This document shows, piece after piece, positions 21,852 to 32,890 of a DNA stretch of 64,000 nt. The DNA comes from Novakomyces olei. Lineage: Eukaryota; Ascomycota; Novakomycetes; Novakomycetales; Novakomycetaceae. Numbering within the stretch: the first letter of the stretch is position 1; each line of letters begins with the position of its first letter. A program made the translations under genes and the position numbers. The notes under the pieces are model-generated. The model made no database searches, was not told the origin of the DNA, and worked only from the letters and a program-made list of their open reading frames with translations. The DNA lies in the NCBI GenBank assembly GCA_016906335.1, contig JADEYG010000007.1, positions 1,566,001 through 1,630,000 of the forward strand, in the 5' to 3' direction.

Positions 21852-22846
21852 ATGGCAACAGTCCAGGCGAAGAATATCGCGCCGTCGATAAGCAAAAAGC
21901 AGGTATCAGATTTCTTCTCATTCTGCGGAAAAATCGCCTCTATCGATTTAGAGCCGTCAAAGGAAGACGATGGAGCTACACAAGTAGCAACCATAAAGTT
22001 TGAGAAAAAGGCAGCCGCGTAAGTTGTTGGCCCATAATGATATATTTTATTAATGGTACAGTGAGACTGCGATCTTGCTGCAGGATGCACAACTGGGTCC
22101 GAACAAAATTGCCATCACTTCCAATGATGTAACAGCCGGTGGAAGCTCAAAGTCTACATCTGCCGCAGCGGCCGCAGCTGCCGCTGGAGCTTCTAATGGC
22201 AGTAGCAGTCCCCTTGAACAAGAGGACAAACCACATTCTGCTATTCTCGCAGAAGTCCTCAGTCACGGCTATGTATGAGACACTTGACTCCTTTTAAGCC
22301 TCTACTTGTTTACGTTTAAGCGTGGTTTACGCCAAGGTCTACTTATTCACGAATGCCATTTTCTGGTTTTGTCACAAATCGGGTTTAGACCATTTAGACT
22401 CACGTTTTTACCGTTGACGTCTATTTTGGCTGAACGCGTCTTGCACTTTTTTTGCTATTTTTATTTAACTTGGACTAACGGTCTAGGCATTGACGGACAA
22501 GACGATCGCTGCCGGTCTAGAGTTGGACAAGCAGCACGGAATTTCCGACAAATTTTACAAGCTGCTCGACAATGCTTCCAGCAACGTGTCACAGATTGAT
22601 CAAAAGCTCCATATCTCGGAGAATGTCTCCCCCTACTGGAACTTGACGACTTCTAAGCTGGGAGAGTTTTTCCAGGCGGCAAAGGAAAGTACGGTCGGAA
22701 GCAAAGTACAAGAGTTCTATTCAGATGGTGTTTCCCGTGTGAATGAAGTACGTGCTGAAGCACGTCGTTTGGCAGATGAGCGCTCTTCTGAGGCCAAGCC
22801 TGAGGCTCAGACTAGCGCGCCCGATAATCCCGCGCCTTCTACTTAG
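21852..22846 (+). CDS. VIP1: RRM protein of the Vip1 family
   Basis: A small RNA-recognition-motif protein like fission yeast Vip1, whose cellular role is poorly defined. Three exons, 21852-22018, 22062-22272 and 22487-22846, give 245 residues. The RRM spans about residues 1-75: VKNIAP-like strand, then SKKQVSDFFSFCGKI, IKFEKKAAAETAILLQ and LGPNKIAIT. A poly-Ala/Ser linker follows. The third exon begins with ALTDKTIAAGLELDKQHGIS and runs to an EARRLADERS helix, both family hallmarks. Two of the three junctions restore conserved residues. The tail is Pro/Ser-rich. Confidence 0.9.
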
Positions 22847-23936
22847 GATCATTACTTTATTTAATAGTATTTGGCTGCACTTTGTCTTGGATGCTTTTTT
22901 TTACCTTACTGTCTCGTTATGGATTATTCAAGGTTTCAATGCAGTCTTTTGCCCCATGAAATATTTGGCAAGGCTTTTTGCCTTGGAAAAATGGTTTAGT
23001 CTGAATATGAAGATTCCTTTTTCTTTTGCCAGCCGGGAGAGGTTTTGATTTTGTCTTGATAGTAATGATAGTGTTTTTTGAACCGTGTTCAATGACGTAG
23101 TACAATTAGTGTTGAATAATTGCCACAATGTTCAGTATCTGATTGTTTTGTTTGAGTATCAAAAAATGGCAACGGGCGCCCACGCACAAATTCTGCACAT
23201 ATATAAAATTTAACCCTAAACCTAACGCTAATGATACCACTATGTACCAAGTGGTAACCCTAATAACTAGAAAGCACGTTTCCTTATCAGCGTTTGCCAT
23301 ATAATAACTTAATTAACAGAGATTAGGTCAATCTTCAATACATGGTAAATTAGTGTTGAATGAAGCGCAGACAGGAATCGTTACCAAAATGGGAAAACTA
23401 CGCTTGACGGGTTAAGCTTAACGTTGCGCAATAGCACAGGAAAGAAGGCCTGATTACAAATCAACGCTATAATTGCTGTTCTAATATGGGCGCAGACCTA
23501 ATCCAACGGAGTCAAAGTCAGTCTTAATTCTTTCATCGAGCCTGGAAGAAGCAAAGCATTTGCCACGGTCTTTGGAAGTACAAACAGCTTGATCTCGGCC
23601 GCAGAGTGTTTTAATGGATTTAAGGTTCGACAGATGATATGTTTTGCCGATCTTTGAAATTACAAAGAGAATAAAAAAGGGACTGGAAAGGTCAGAGTTC
23701 CTTTCAAGTGACAGAAGTACTCGGTTTTGTGCAGTCAAAAACATATGCGCTTTATTCAATTTGTAACTTGGCTCGCGGATAGCAAGCAAATCTAATTTGG
23801 CATTCAAACTTTCTCCTTTCGACTCAACGGAGGATCAACAAAACTGGAATTTAAAATATTCAAAGGCGAAGAAAAAGACTAATATTACTGAATTAATTAG
23901 CTGAACGGAACAGTGCTTTAAGGAGTGTCTCGGAAA
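22847..23936. other. intergenic VIP1 to transporter
   Basis: About 1.1 kb. A cluster of CCCTAA-like motifs (TTTAACCCTAAACCTAACGC and GTAACCCTAATAAC) lies at 23209-23270. A minus-strand frame at 23481-23807 (108 codons) matches no family I recognise and does not start at a convincing ATG context. No supported gene. Confidence 0.4.
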
Positions 23937-26443
23937 ATGAGTTCCAATAGCAAGAACTGCGCCATAGTGGAAATGCCCATCACAAATAGCGAAGGCTCTT
24001 CGTTCAATGGGGCACCCAAAGTGTCAGGTGCGCCACCGATAATTGATCTGCCGCCGCCAGCTCACCGTTCGAATTCAGTGAACTTGGAGAGTTTAGACTT
24101 TTCCAGTATGCATAACCGTGACTATAGGCAGCAAACAGATTTTGCTGCTAGCGAATTAGCAGATGCTCTGTCGGCAGGCCAGTCATCAGTGCCTCCTACA
24201 GCTTCGGTTTCAGCACTTACGTCTACCCAGGTCTCGCGCAGACCAAGTATCTCTGATGAAGAGCAACGACTTTTACGTGAGGGCATGCAAGCTCGTCCTT
24301 CTCAGCTTCGAAATGCCTTGCATGAAGTGCTTTTTGTATTAGTTATGGGATGCTCCCAGCTCGTTTACGTATGCAAAATTGATGGTGAATTATTGAGCTA
24401 ACCAGATGCGTATAGTCCATGATGATGGGTAATGTCACGATGTCGCTCGTGTACATTCAAGATGCGTTTGATGCGCCGGATACCATGCTTCCATGGTTTT
24501 CAGGAGCCTTTTCGTAAGTTGAAATATACCGTTGTTACATCTTTATTTTTACAATTATGGTTAATTTTTGTTTTTCTTTATTTTATTCGTTTATTGTCTT
24601 TGTGAAGTATAAATTTTGCAATTGTGTTTCTTTTTTTTCACACTCGACTTTCTGTTTTTAAAAAATTAAACATCAAATTTTAAGTCTTTATGGACCATTG
24701 TTTTATACCTCTTCTGCTTTACCAGTTGCATTCATCGTCTTAGTTTTATAATCGTGCAATAATACTAATATGTTAGTGTTGCTATGGGCTCGTTTGTTAT
24801 TATATTTGGTAGTTTGGCAGATTTGATTGGACGGCGGCGGGTGTTTATAGGAGGCCTCCTATGGCTCAGCGTATGGTGTCTTGTCGGTGGTTTTGTTAGG
24901 GATATGAATATTTTTTTGCTTGCCCGTGCGTTTCAAGGCCAAGCCTGTAGTGCTCTTCTTCCGTCTGCGATTGGAATCCTGGGATACATTTATTCTCCTG
25001 GCAAACGGAAAAATAGGGGTAAGTTTGGCGATTAATTCTATTTGGAAAATCTAAATTGAAAAATATACAACCACTATTTCAAATACAAGTTGTATTATTT
25101 TTCTATTTATTTGTCTTCTCTTTGTTCTAACCGTAGCTTAGTATTCTCGGCATTCGGTTCGCTTGGTCCTGTCGGATATATTGTGGGTGGACTTCAAGGT
25201 GGTCTTTTCAGCCAGTTTTCGAATTGGCGAGGCATGTTTTGGTTAATGGCCGGCTTGTCTCTAGTCCTCGCACTGGCTTCACACCTAATAATTCCGCCTG
25301 AGAATATCGGGCGATGGTCAAATATTAAATATTTCGATTTTGTCGGCTCTATTCTTGCCATTTGCTCTGTTGTATTTATGGTGTTTGGCTTCACGTAAGC
25401 GATTATCCGTTCAAACTTATGACATGTTTTATCGTTTTATTCGTTTCTCTTCATCTTATCTCATTCCGTCTGCTAATTATCAGTCAAGGACCTACTTCAC
25501 ATTGGGCCCCATACACTTATGCCTTACTCGCAGCCGGCTTTATTATCTTTGTAGGATTTTTGTATTCGCAGCGGCGCGTACATAATCCTATAATGCCACT
25601 CGACGTTTGGTCTACACCATCGTTCAAGCCGCTCATGCTTGCTTTGTTTCTGGGATGGGGAGCTTATTTTGCATGGCAATTTTATTCGTCATTGTTTTAT
25701 ATTAAAATCCAACGCGCCTCCCCTCTCTTGACGACCGCATATTTCTTCCCTAACCTTCCAGTCGGAGTGTTTGCAACTTTTGTCGCTGCCTCCACACTCC
25801 ACCTTTTACCCGGACATTACATTTTTGTTGCGTCATGGTAATGAATTTATTTTGTATTTATTTATATGTCTAATAATTATTCATTATTAAATTATTTATT
25901 ATTCATTGTTCGAATATTGATCACTAGCGTTGCTTTTGGTGTTGGGCCTCTCCTGTTTGCGGTTCAGCCTCACGATGGGCTTTACTGGGCGTATGGGCTT
26001 CCAGCAGTGGCACTATCGACTTTTGGCCCCGATCTGTCTTTTGCTTCCGCCAGTATTTTTGTCACATCTGCCGTTAATCGAAGGCTTCAAGGCACCGCTG
26101 GATCATTGATCAACACGGTTACAAATCTTGGAGGTGCTTTTATCATTGGTCTTGCTGGTGTTGTAGAAGCGCAAACCAATAATAATGGTGCTAATGAACT
26201 TCAGGGCTACCGCCACGCCTGGTAAGTCAACTTGTTTTGCTCATATTATTTGGCTTTTATCCCCTTTTTGTACTTTTGACAAGGCATCAATTTCAATTAG
26301 ATACTTGCTGTACATCCTTATTACTTTATGGCGATTGCTCATATACCAGGTGGTTCGCCTTTGCCCTAGCCATGCTGGCAGCTATTATCGTCATTGGCTT
26401 CGTACGGATATCCAAAACAAAAGAAAAGAACCATCTTGAATAG
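23937..26443 (+). CDS. MFS transporter, Atr1-like (DHA2 family)
   Basis: A plasma-membrane or vacuolar proton antiporter of the drug:H+ antiporter-2 group, close to yeast Atr1 and YMR279C (aminotriazole, borate or ammonium export). Seven exons, 23937-24368, 24416-24513, 24777-25018, 25142-25394, 25484-25837, 25928-26221 and 26350-26443, give 588 residues. A hydrophilic Ser-rich N-tail of about 135 residues precedes about 14 membrane helices. The MFS loop motif GSLADLIGRRRVF is in exon 3. RAFQGQACSALLPSA and the motif-C-like GSLGPVGYIVGG follow. At exon 4 the first AG after the branch point (CTAACCGTAG) would break the frame, so the next AG at 25140-25141 is inferred. The substrate cannot be told. 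Confidence 0.88.
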
Positions 26444-26564
26444 TACAGAGATCTTTAATAATGTTGGCCAAACAGAATCGAGCAATCAAATATAATAGCC
26501 TTTGAGAAGTATGTCCGTCTTAGAATCAAACGGCCATAATCAGTGGTCCGTAGGAGTAGCTGTA

Positions 26565-26927
26565 TCACTCGCTAAAATACATGTTGTAATGCAATTTGCA
26601 CCCAGGGTTAAAGCGACTGTGGCAGAAAGGACATTTCAGTTCTTCCGAAGAGCCTTCACGGTACTGATCAAAGGTCATTGTTGATTTGCAAGAGCCGCAC
26701 AAGATTGTATGGCTCGTCTTGTCGGCATTTAAACTGTAACGCACTACATTATGATCTGCAAGCTCATTGTGGCACGAATAACATGCATAGTACTGCTCAC
26801 AGCACTTGAATTTGATTGCAATTATATCGAGATCCGAGTTCCAGTGAACGCAGCGAGTCTCGTCATCCACCAGCCTGCCTCTTGCAATAATCGCCATATA
26901 AATCTGGCTCATCTGTACGAAATTCAT
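26565..26927 (-). CDS. HOT13: CHY zinc-finger protein Hot13
   Basis: A mitochondrial intermembrane-space helper that keeps the Mia40/Erv1 disulfide relay active by binding zinc. The intronless frame has 120 residues (yeast has 116). It reads RGRLVDDETRCVHW, then IKFKCCEQYYACYSCHNELADH, then ILCGSCKSTMTF, CPFCHSRFNPGCKLHYNMYF. Cys/His pairs for about three zinc sites are all present. The ATG at 26927 gives a normal N-terminus. An AACCCTAA-type double motif lies 11-30 bases upstream. The gene converges on the transporter gene. Confidence 0.95.
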   Translation of the reverse strand: MNFVQMSQIYMAIIARGRLVDDETRCVHWNSDLDIIAIKFKCCEQYYACYSCHNELADHNVVRYSLNADKTSHTILCGSCKSTMTFDQYREGSSEELKCPFCHSRFNPGCKLHYNMYFSE

Positions 26928-26937
26928 TTATATTTAT

Positions 26938-26957
26938 TTAGGGTTTGTTAGGGTTAT
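26938..26957 (-). promoter_or_regulatory. telomere-like AACCCTAA double motif
   Basis: On the HOT13 coding strand two AACCCTAA-like cores are joined by three bases directly before the start codon. This resembles the binding site of Tbf1/Teb1-type Myb proteins known from promoters of ascomycetes. Function is inferred. Confidence 0.4.
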
Positions 26958-27256
26958 GTGGACTGTTTTCTTGTTCATATGTTGCACGTGTCTAATACTA
27001 CACAATTACAGAAAAATATGGAAAATGAATTAGTATTATGGGGGAAATCTAATTCTACATTGATGTGAGCATTCTGTCGCTCTGCCTTTTTTTAATATCC
27101 CTCAAAAAGAAAAAGGCTACAGCGCTCCTGGCGCAAAAAGCACTGTGTTTTGACTCCCTTTCGCAAATCGAGTATAATCGATAAACGCAAGTACCGGTCT
27201 TCTATTTCAAACAATCTGTATATGATGATAAAAATAAAGCATTGGAAAATAAGGTC
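26958..27256. other. intergenic HOT13 / desaturase
   Basis: A short spacer of about 300 bases that holds the HOT13 promoter and the desaturase 3' region. Nothing else is visible. Confidence 0.4.
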
Positions 27257-28673
27257 TTAGCCGCTCTTGAAATAGCCATCGTCCAAAGACTGCAAATTAT
27301 CGTCCTTTGACAACAAATTTTCGGTAGAGCCAGATAAAAGAGCAGGTTCGCGTTTTACGCGGCACCACATGCCAACATTTGGATCGGTAATAAATTGCCA
27401 GATGCAAAATACCCATGAGCGGTGAGCGGGCAGACTGTTATAGAATTCGGGAGCAATACTGTGCAGCTTTGGCAATTTTGTCCATGCAATAAAGGGGCTA
27501 AAATGGTTAGTGGTAAGATTTAAAAGATAGGTTAAATTTATAATATCAAATAATTTATTGTAACAATAAATATATTAAAGCAAAAGTAAGATTGTTCAGG
27601 TAAAAATAGTAGGACAGAAACAAGCAACATGAGATCAGGTCAAATTTGTTTCAAACTCGATAAAGGAAACCCGAACAAGAAAATAGAAATATATTGAAAA
27701 AGAAGTTGATTAAATACTAACAAAAAAAAGAAACAATAAGTCAAGTATTCGTAAATACAACTTACAAATCATGGTGTTCATTGTGATAGCCCACGTTATA
27801 CGTAAAAAAATTCAGAATTCCATAATATGAAAACGTCTCGTCCGCAGTCCGAGAGCCGTCTGGACGAATAGCCACAAGGTTGTAATGTTCACTCAAAAAG
27901 TGTCCAGCGCAAGGGTGCAAACTACCGGCAGTAAAAGAGCTCAACAGCAGATAAATAAGAGAATTCCACCCCCAATATTTGACAATCAAAACATCAATAA
28001 CACCAATGTTCCATATCAAATTTGTCAGGTGAAGAGCTGTCAGTTTCTGTGCGCGGACTATAGTCGGGCGGAGGGCATAAAAAAATATCTGAAAAGTGCA
28101 AAAGAAAGCTTTGCCCAAAACGTTTTGTAGTACAATCATCTCTGCCTTGGTGGGAAGATCTGTATCGGTTCCATCGACGCCGAGAAACTTGTGATGCTCT
28201 AGATGGTAAGGGCGAAAGGCTGCAGAGAAAGGCAGGCCAATTGGAGTATTAGCGAATACAGCAAACCACCTGTTCATTTGTGCACTTTTAAAAGCCAAAT
28301 TGTGACTAATTTCATGAACGGCCAGAAAAATGTTTTGGTTGCAAGTGGCTCCAATAACGTAGACGGTTAAAAGATATGCCCATGAAAATACGGGGGTGTT
28401 TCGCAGCAAATAGGCTACGAGCAATTGCAATGCCACTACTGCGGTCACCACGTATTTTGTGACAGGGTCATGACCGCAAAGTTTTGTCACTTCGGGGTGA
28501 GCTTTAATAATCTCCATGCGACGTGTCCGATGAGGTTCTTCATGATAAACCCAGAGAAAAGAAGGATCTGATGACTGAGAGCTTGTAATCTTAGGGGTTT
28601 GTTCGTTTTGGATTTTATTGGGTTTTGTCCGGCGCACGGAGCTAGTCGCCACTGTTGCTGCTTCCGTCGCCAT
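27257..28673 (-). CDS. DES1: sphingolipid delta-4 desaturase (dihydroceramide desaturase)
   Basis: An ER membrane enzyme that introduces the 4,5-trans double bond of the sphingoid base of dihydroceramide, using cytochrome b5. Two exons, 27766-28673 and 27257-27497, with a 268-base intron, give 382 residues. The iron-binding histidine boxes are HEISHN at 120-125, HLEHH at 157-161 and NEHHDF near 299, the last split by the intron and rebuilt by the join. FLWVYHEEPHRTRR in the N-terminal lipid-desaturase segment and WCRVKRE near the C-terminus are family hallmarks. The enzyme feeds glucosylceramide synthesis in fungi. Confidence 0.96.
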
Positions 28674-29589
28674 GGCTTATGAGGAGGCAAGCGACGCTTG
28701 AGAAAGAAAGACGATTTTGAAAAATAGAATTAAAAAGCACAAGATTTTCTGGAATCGGTACTGGCCAAGTGCGAAAGAATAAGCGACAGAAAAGAAACGG
28801 CAATTCCACCCGCCTTCAACAGATTCGGAAAATTAGCTGAAAATGAGGTTGACAAACGTAAAAAAAAGTAAACAGACTGCCAAATGAATGGAATTAAAGC
28901 ACGAAATAACGCCAATGCAGACTGAGCTCAAGCCTTTGAAAAAGTAGTTGATCGCAGACTACTTTGCACAGATAGTCAGGAGAGTCGAAGAGTCCACTTT
29001 GAACGATTGTAACGTGTACGAGCGATAATAATGTGTCAGCAGCGCCAATTAAGCGCTGTATACACCTTTACCTTTTCGAAATGACCACGAACGAGGGCGG
29101 TGAGAAAATAGATCCGTCAGAACTATCCAGGAAGAGGAGCCCCAGAACAAAATTCCACCCTCCGCAGAGATCACGATAATCCAGCAACGGTAGTACAATC
29201 GCCACTGATGGCTGATCTGCCAAAAAGCACCAGTACAATAAAAAGAACGAAAGCTTCTCAACCGTAGAAGCAATTGCTGTCCTACCACTCAGGCCCCCCT
29301 TCTTGGGAACGTCTCGTATTAAAATTGTTATGGTACATATACTTGTGTGCTACGACAATTACGCGCCACACTCAGCTGATATTCGAGAATATGTATATTA
29401 TCATGCACAAGTCGTACACTATATTCTCACTGTTATAATTGCGGATCTCGAATTTATCTATTATTCTTTTTACACTGCGCGAAAATTATGTAACTAAACG
29501 TCGACACTAACAACGGGTGTCGATACGCGCTATATACATCCTTTATACAAGCAATAATATCGCATTCATAATATCTGTTGGCGGCCAAT

Positions 29590-29590
29590 G

Positions 29591-29655
<65 letters not shown>
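29590..29655. repeat. (AT)n microsatellite
   Basis: About 30 AT dinucleotides, followed by a short CT run. Confidence 0.9.
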
Positions 29656-29657
<2 letters not shown>

Positions 29658-29689
29658 CTCTCTTTACATTCTTAAACGTTTCTATATTT

Positions 29690-29818
29690 CATTATATTCA
29701 TATATTATATTCATATATTATATTCATATATCATATTCATATATCATATATCATATATCATATATCATATATCATATATCATATATATCATATATCATAT
29801 ATCATATATATCATTATA
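29690..29818. repeat. ATATCATATATC-type tandem repeat
   Basis: First several TATTCATATA copies, then about a dozen TATATCA units. Adjacent to the AT dinucleotide run and downstream of the WD gene. Confidence 0.8.
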
Positions 29819-29914
29819 TTATAATAATAATCATGCAACAATAGTCATACAGCAATAATCATCCATGTTCGTAAATCACAACGTAGAAATCACGAGTCCG
29901 AGGAAGCACTTGTC

Positions 29915-31513
29915 TCAAGCACTTGCACTGGGCGACGGGTATACTGAGCTTTGCTCAGTGCGTGAAGCTTCTACGTCGATACTCAAATTTTTAATTGACC
30001 GGGCGGAAGATGGCCGCTCGCCGTCCTTTACCAAACTTGCCTCCTCTCCTTCATCGACCACGTATCCCAACGTATACTCTTGCCTATCGCCCACAATCAA
30101 GGCACTACGGCCGCCCACCGGCTCGGAACACCATCTAAAATAGCGTAATTCAAAATCCGGTCGGGGAATGTGTATTATACGAGGCTCCGCCCATCGAAAA
30201 CTCCAAAAATAAAGGCGCGCGAGCGACGATGTTTTGATCGATGACAGTTTTCTATCAATACTGGCTCGATGACAATGTAGTACTAGCGTTTGCCTGTCGT
30301 GTGGACACCAGCGAACTGCCTTGATTGGTTCATTATGGATCAGTACAGCTACGGGCGCCAGCATTTGCAGAGACCAGACCCACAGAGTCGTGGGCATTCG
30401 CTCGCTAATAGTTGCTAGCAACGATCCATCACTATTAAAGCTCACAACAGAGACACCGTCTGCCCGCTCATTGCGTGGGATAGCACAAGGTTGACTGGAC
30501 GGGGTATACTGCGTCGCCTCATCGGAGCAAGCTGTTTCCCGCCAAGCGCTTCCATCGAAATCAACGGTGGCTGAATGCCACAGAGAAATGACGGGAGAGA
30601 ATGTCATTGACTCTAGTAGTCGCACTTTATTATCAAAGGAACCGAGAGCCAGTAACGGCCTTAGAGGCCTTGGCATCCACTGCAGACACTTTATACCGGC
30701 CCCGTGTTCGTAAGCCGTGAACGTTCTCACATGGTGTCCACTTATTGTATAAGCATGAAGAGCATAAGTGATTGGTGATTCTGCTACTACAATCCAGCGC
30801 CCATCACTCGACCAGGCCAGGCTTTGAGCATCAACGGTGGGCAGCTGCCACTGTGTCGCCTGCCGCCATACACAGTTTTGGTACTTGTAAATGGCACAGA
30901 AATCATGGCCGCCTCTGCGACAAAGGAGAGCGAAATAATTGTGATTAGGATGGAAGGCCAGGCCATTGCTTGTATGGCTCCCCCGGTGTTCGGTGTCGGG
31001 ATATTTCGGGTCCCGGATCACGTCGCCCCGGGTTTGCGCGAGTGACCACAGGGTTACGCAGAGTTGGACGTCTGACCAGACAAAGATGTTGCGGCCCAGT
31101 GGATCAAATTCAGCTGCACTTACTCCATCATCTGCCTCAATCAAGACTTGCAAGCCTTCGTCAAGCAGAGAGTAAACGGCCACAGCTATATCGGAACTTG
31201 CCATTACCAGATTTTGGCCGTGAGCGTCTGCGGAGGCAGAGGACCATCGAATCTGCTGAGCTCCTTTCAAAGCTGCAGGCAGATCGATAATCCGTTTAAT
31301 AGAAAGCGATTCCGTCGCCCGGATTATCAGCTTGTTTCCTGGCGCAATCGAGGCCAGCCATTCGCCAGTGCTGGATGGCTGAGTCACCGATAGCGAGGGG
31401 AAAAGGGGTCTAAAAGTTAGAACAAATAACGGGCATAGCTTTTGGTAATTGTAGTCTATCAGTTTGAATAGAATGGCAGTAAGGGATAAACAGCGCTTTC
31501 TGTACGGGCGCAT
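29915..31513 (-). CDS. WDR8: WD-repeat protein, WDR8/WRAP73-like
   Basis: A WD-repeat protein of the family whose fission yeast member joins Msd1 and the kinesin-14 Pkl1 at spindle pole bodies to anchor microtubule minus ends. I infer exons 31506-31513 and 29915-31409, giving 500 residues that begin MRPPLFPSLSVTQ. The same ATG read without splicing stays open for 32 extra residues, but those are hydrophobic and unlike the family. GEWLASIAPGNKLIIR, IRWSS, WSLAQTRGDVIRDPKYP, LAWSSDGRWIVVAESP and LALGSFDNKVRLLESMTFSP follow the family order. FNSDGSLLATISERMPTTLWVWSL is a later blade. The N-terminal join is the least certain part. Confidence 0.82.
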   Translation of the reverse strand: MRPYRKRCLSLTAILFKLIDYNYQKLCPLFVLTFRPLFPSLSVTQPSSTGEWLASIAPGNKLIIRATESLSIKRIIDLPAALKGAQQIRWSSASADAHGQNLVMASSDIAVAVYSLLDEGLQVLIEADDGVSAAEFDPLGRNIFVWSDVQLCVTLWSLAQTRGDVIRDPKYPDTEHRGSHTSNGLAFHPNHNYFALLCRRGGHDFCAIYKYQNCVWRQATQWQLPTVDAQSLAWSSDGRWIVVAESPITYALHAYTISGHHVRTFTAYEHGAGIKCLQWMPRPLRPLLALGSFDNKVRLLESMTFSPVISLWHSATVDFDGSAWRETACSDEATQYTPSSQPCAIPRNERADGVSVVSFNSDGSLLATISERMPTTLWVWSLQMLAPVAVLIHNEPIKAVRWCPHDRQTLVLHCHRASIDRKLSSIKTSSLARLYFWSFRWAEPRIIHIPRPDFELRYFRWCSEPVGGRSALIVGDRQEYTLGYVVDEGEEASLVKDGERPSSARSIKNLSIDVEASRTEQSSVYPSPSASA

Positions 31514-32890
31514 GCTGTAATTGAAGAGAACATAAATGCTTAAAGAGAATATAAATGTTTAAAAAGAACATAAATATATAAATGTTTGACACCAGTTCTG
31601 TTTAATTAGGCGTCCTTAAAGAGCCAATGCTCTACCTCAAACAAAGTATACTTACGTGAAATCCATTAGTTAAAGCATCTGAATAAGAGACGAGCTGTGT
31701 CAACTGGCGACGCGCTTTGGGACTCCAAAGCGCGCAAGAACAGACAAATCGGAATCGTGTTGCAGCGGTTAAGTCAGCACCGAATTGACGCTGTTCTCCC
31801 GTGGAAAATCGCTGAATCAAGATCGAGCTTCGGTTTTTCAGTGTAAGAAATACTACGGAAAGAATAGAGCGTGATAGAGCTTAGATCTAATGCTCAGTCG
31901 CGTGTACGTACGCACTTTGGCGCGAGCAAACGCGAAGTGGCAGAAAGGAGCACAGCTAGGGGAAGGCTTTGTTTATTTTTGTAGCATGGCATATTACATA
32001 ATATTTGCCGAGCGCTTTATGTAATCAGAGGCAAGCAAGTATTAATTTGCGGTAGCGAAAATGACGGAACATTACTGAGAATGATAAGTAACTGGCAATA
32101 ATTTATTCCATACTAGCCTAATTTTGCACCCTTTTTTAGCACCTTGTTAAAGCCAGTTCCGAGTGCTGCAAAGGCAAAGGTGTATTTCTCCGTCAGCAGA
32201 CTCACCGATTCCCATATTGCATCGGTGGTAGATGCAAGATCTCACAGGATTACAAGTAATATGTATATATATATGTGCTCTCCCCGCCAACCTTAACTCT
32301 GGAAAGTTTAGTGTGACAATGCGTTAGCGTTATAGCACTACCAATAGCATTGTAATGAGTCCGCAATAGCCACAACCAAGGTATCATATATTGAGTATTC
32401 AATAATGTTAGGACCCAAAACAATATTTGATTTTAAGTAACCTAACTTGTCGAAATGAAACAAGGTAGCGGCGCGCTATTGCAATATATGCGAAACTATA
32501 GGATAACGGCGTCTTGAAGCAGTGATGGTATCAAAGCACTAAGATAATATTAAAATTTATAGAACTATGGGCGAATGAGTCCGTATTTAAGCGCCACGGG
32601 CGGTCGAGCAAATGCATCTTTCGTTCCCTTTGAATGGCATTTTCAACAATTATCCCTCAAAAGTTAGTGGTTTAGGTGGCTACAAGGAGATAAACTGGGG
32701 GTAACCCAATGTTAGATTATCATAACACGATGATGAGCTTAAGCCCTTTCATATAATATATCGAGTATTCAATAAAATATCGAGTGTTCATTGTATAGGG
32801 ATATTGTATAGAGGAAATTGGTGATCTATACGCAATAAATAGGCATGGAATAAAGAACGAAACCAATGTCCTAGGAGCATATTAATCCAA
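31514..32890. other. intergenic WDR8 / ELF1, divergent
   Basis: A 1.38-kb spacer with both promoters. A minus-strand open stretch ends in GGATTTCAC with a GTAAGT donor near 31660 and could be a non-coding 5' exon of the WD gene. The motif GAGTATTCAATAA occurs twice (near 32391 and 32763). No structured RNA that I recognise was found by eye. Confidence 0.4.

Larger units (their letters stand above)
28674..29914. other. intergenic, DES1 promoter and WD-gene 3' region
   Basis: About 1.2 kb. Short minus-strand frames at 28730-28915 and 29049-29288 match nothing. The right part holds an AT dinucleotide run and an ATATC/TATTCA repeat. No gene is supported. Confidence 0.45.

Noticed and set aside
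23481-23807. 108-codon minus-strand frame
   Set aside because: No recognisable motif, no splice partners and no neighbouring support; it may be chance.
28730-29288. Two minus-strand frames of 61 and 79 codons upstream of DES1
   Set aside because: No family similarity and composition like the surrounding spacer.
29578-29844. Tyr-Ile repeat frames on the plus strand
   Set aside because: Pure AT and ATATC microsatellite translation.
31600-31690. tRNA-like GGTAGAGCATTGGCTCTTTAA on the minus strand
   Set aside because: No T-loop and no acceptor pairing could be found; the anticodon stem does not pair.
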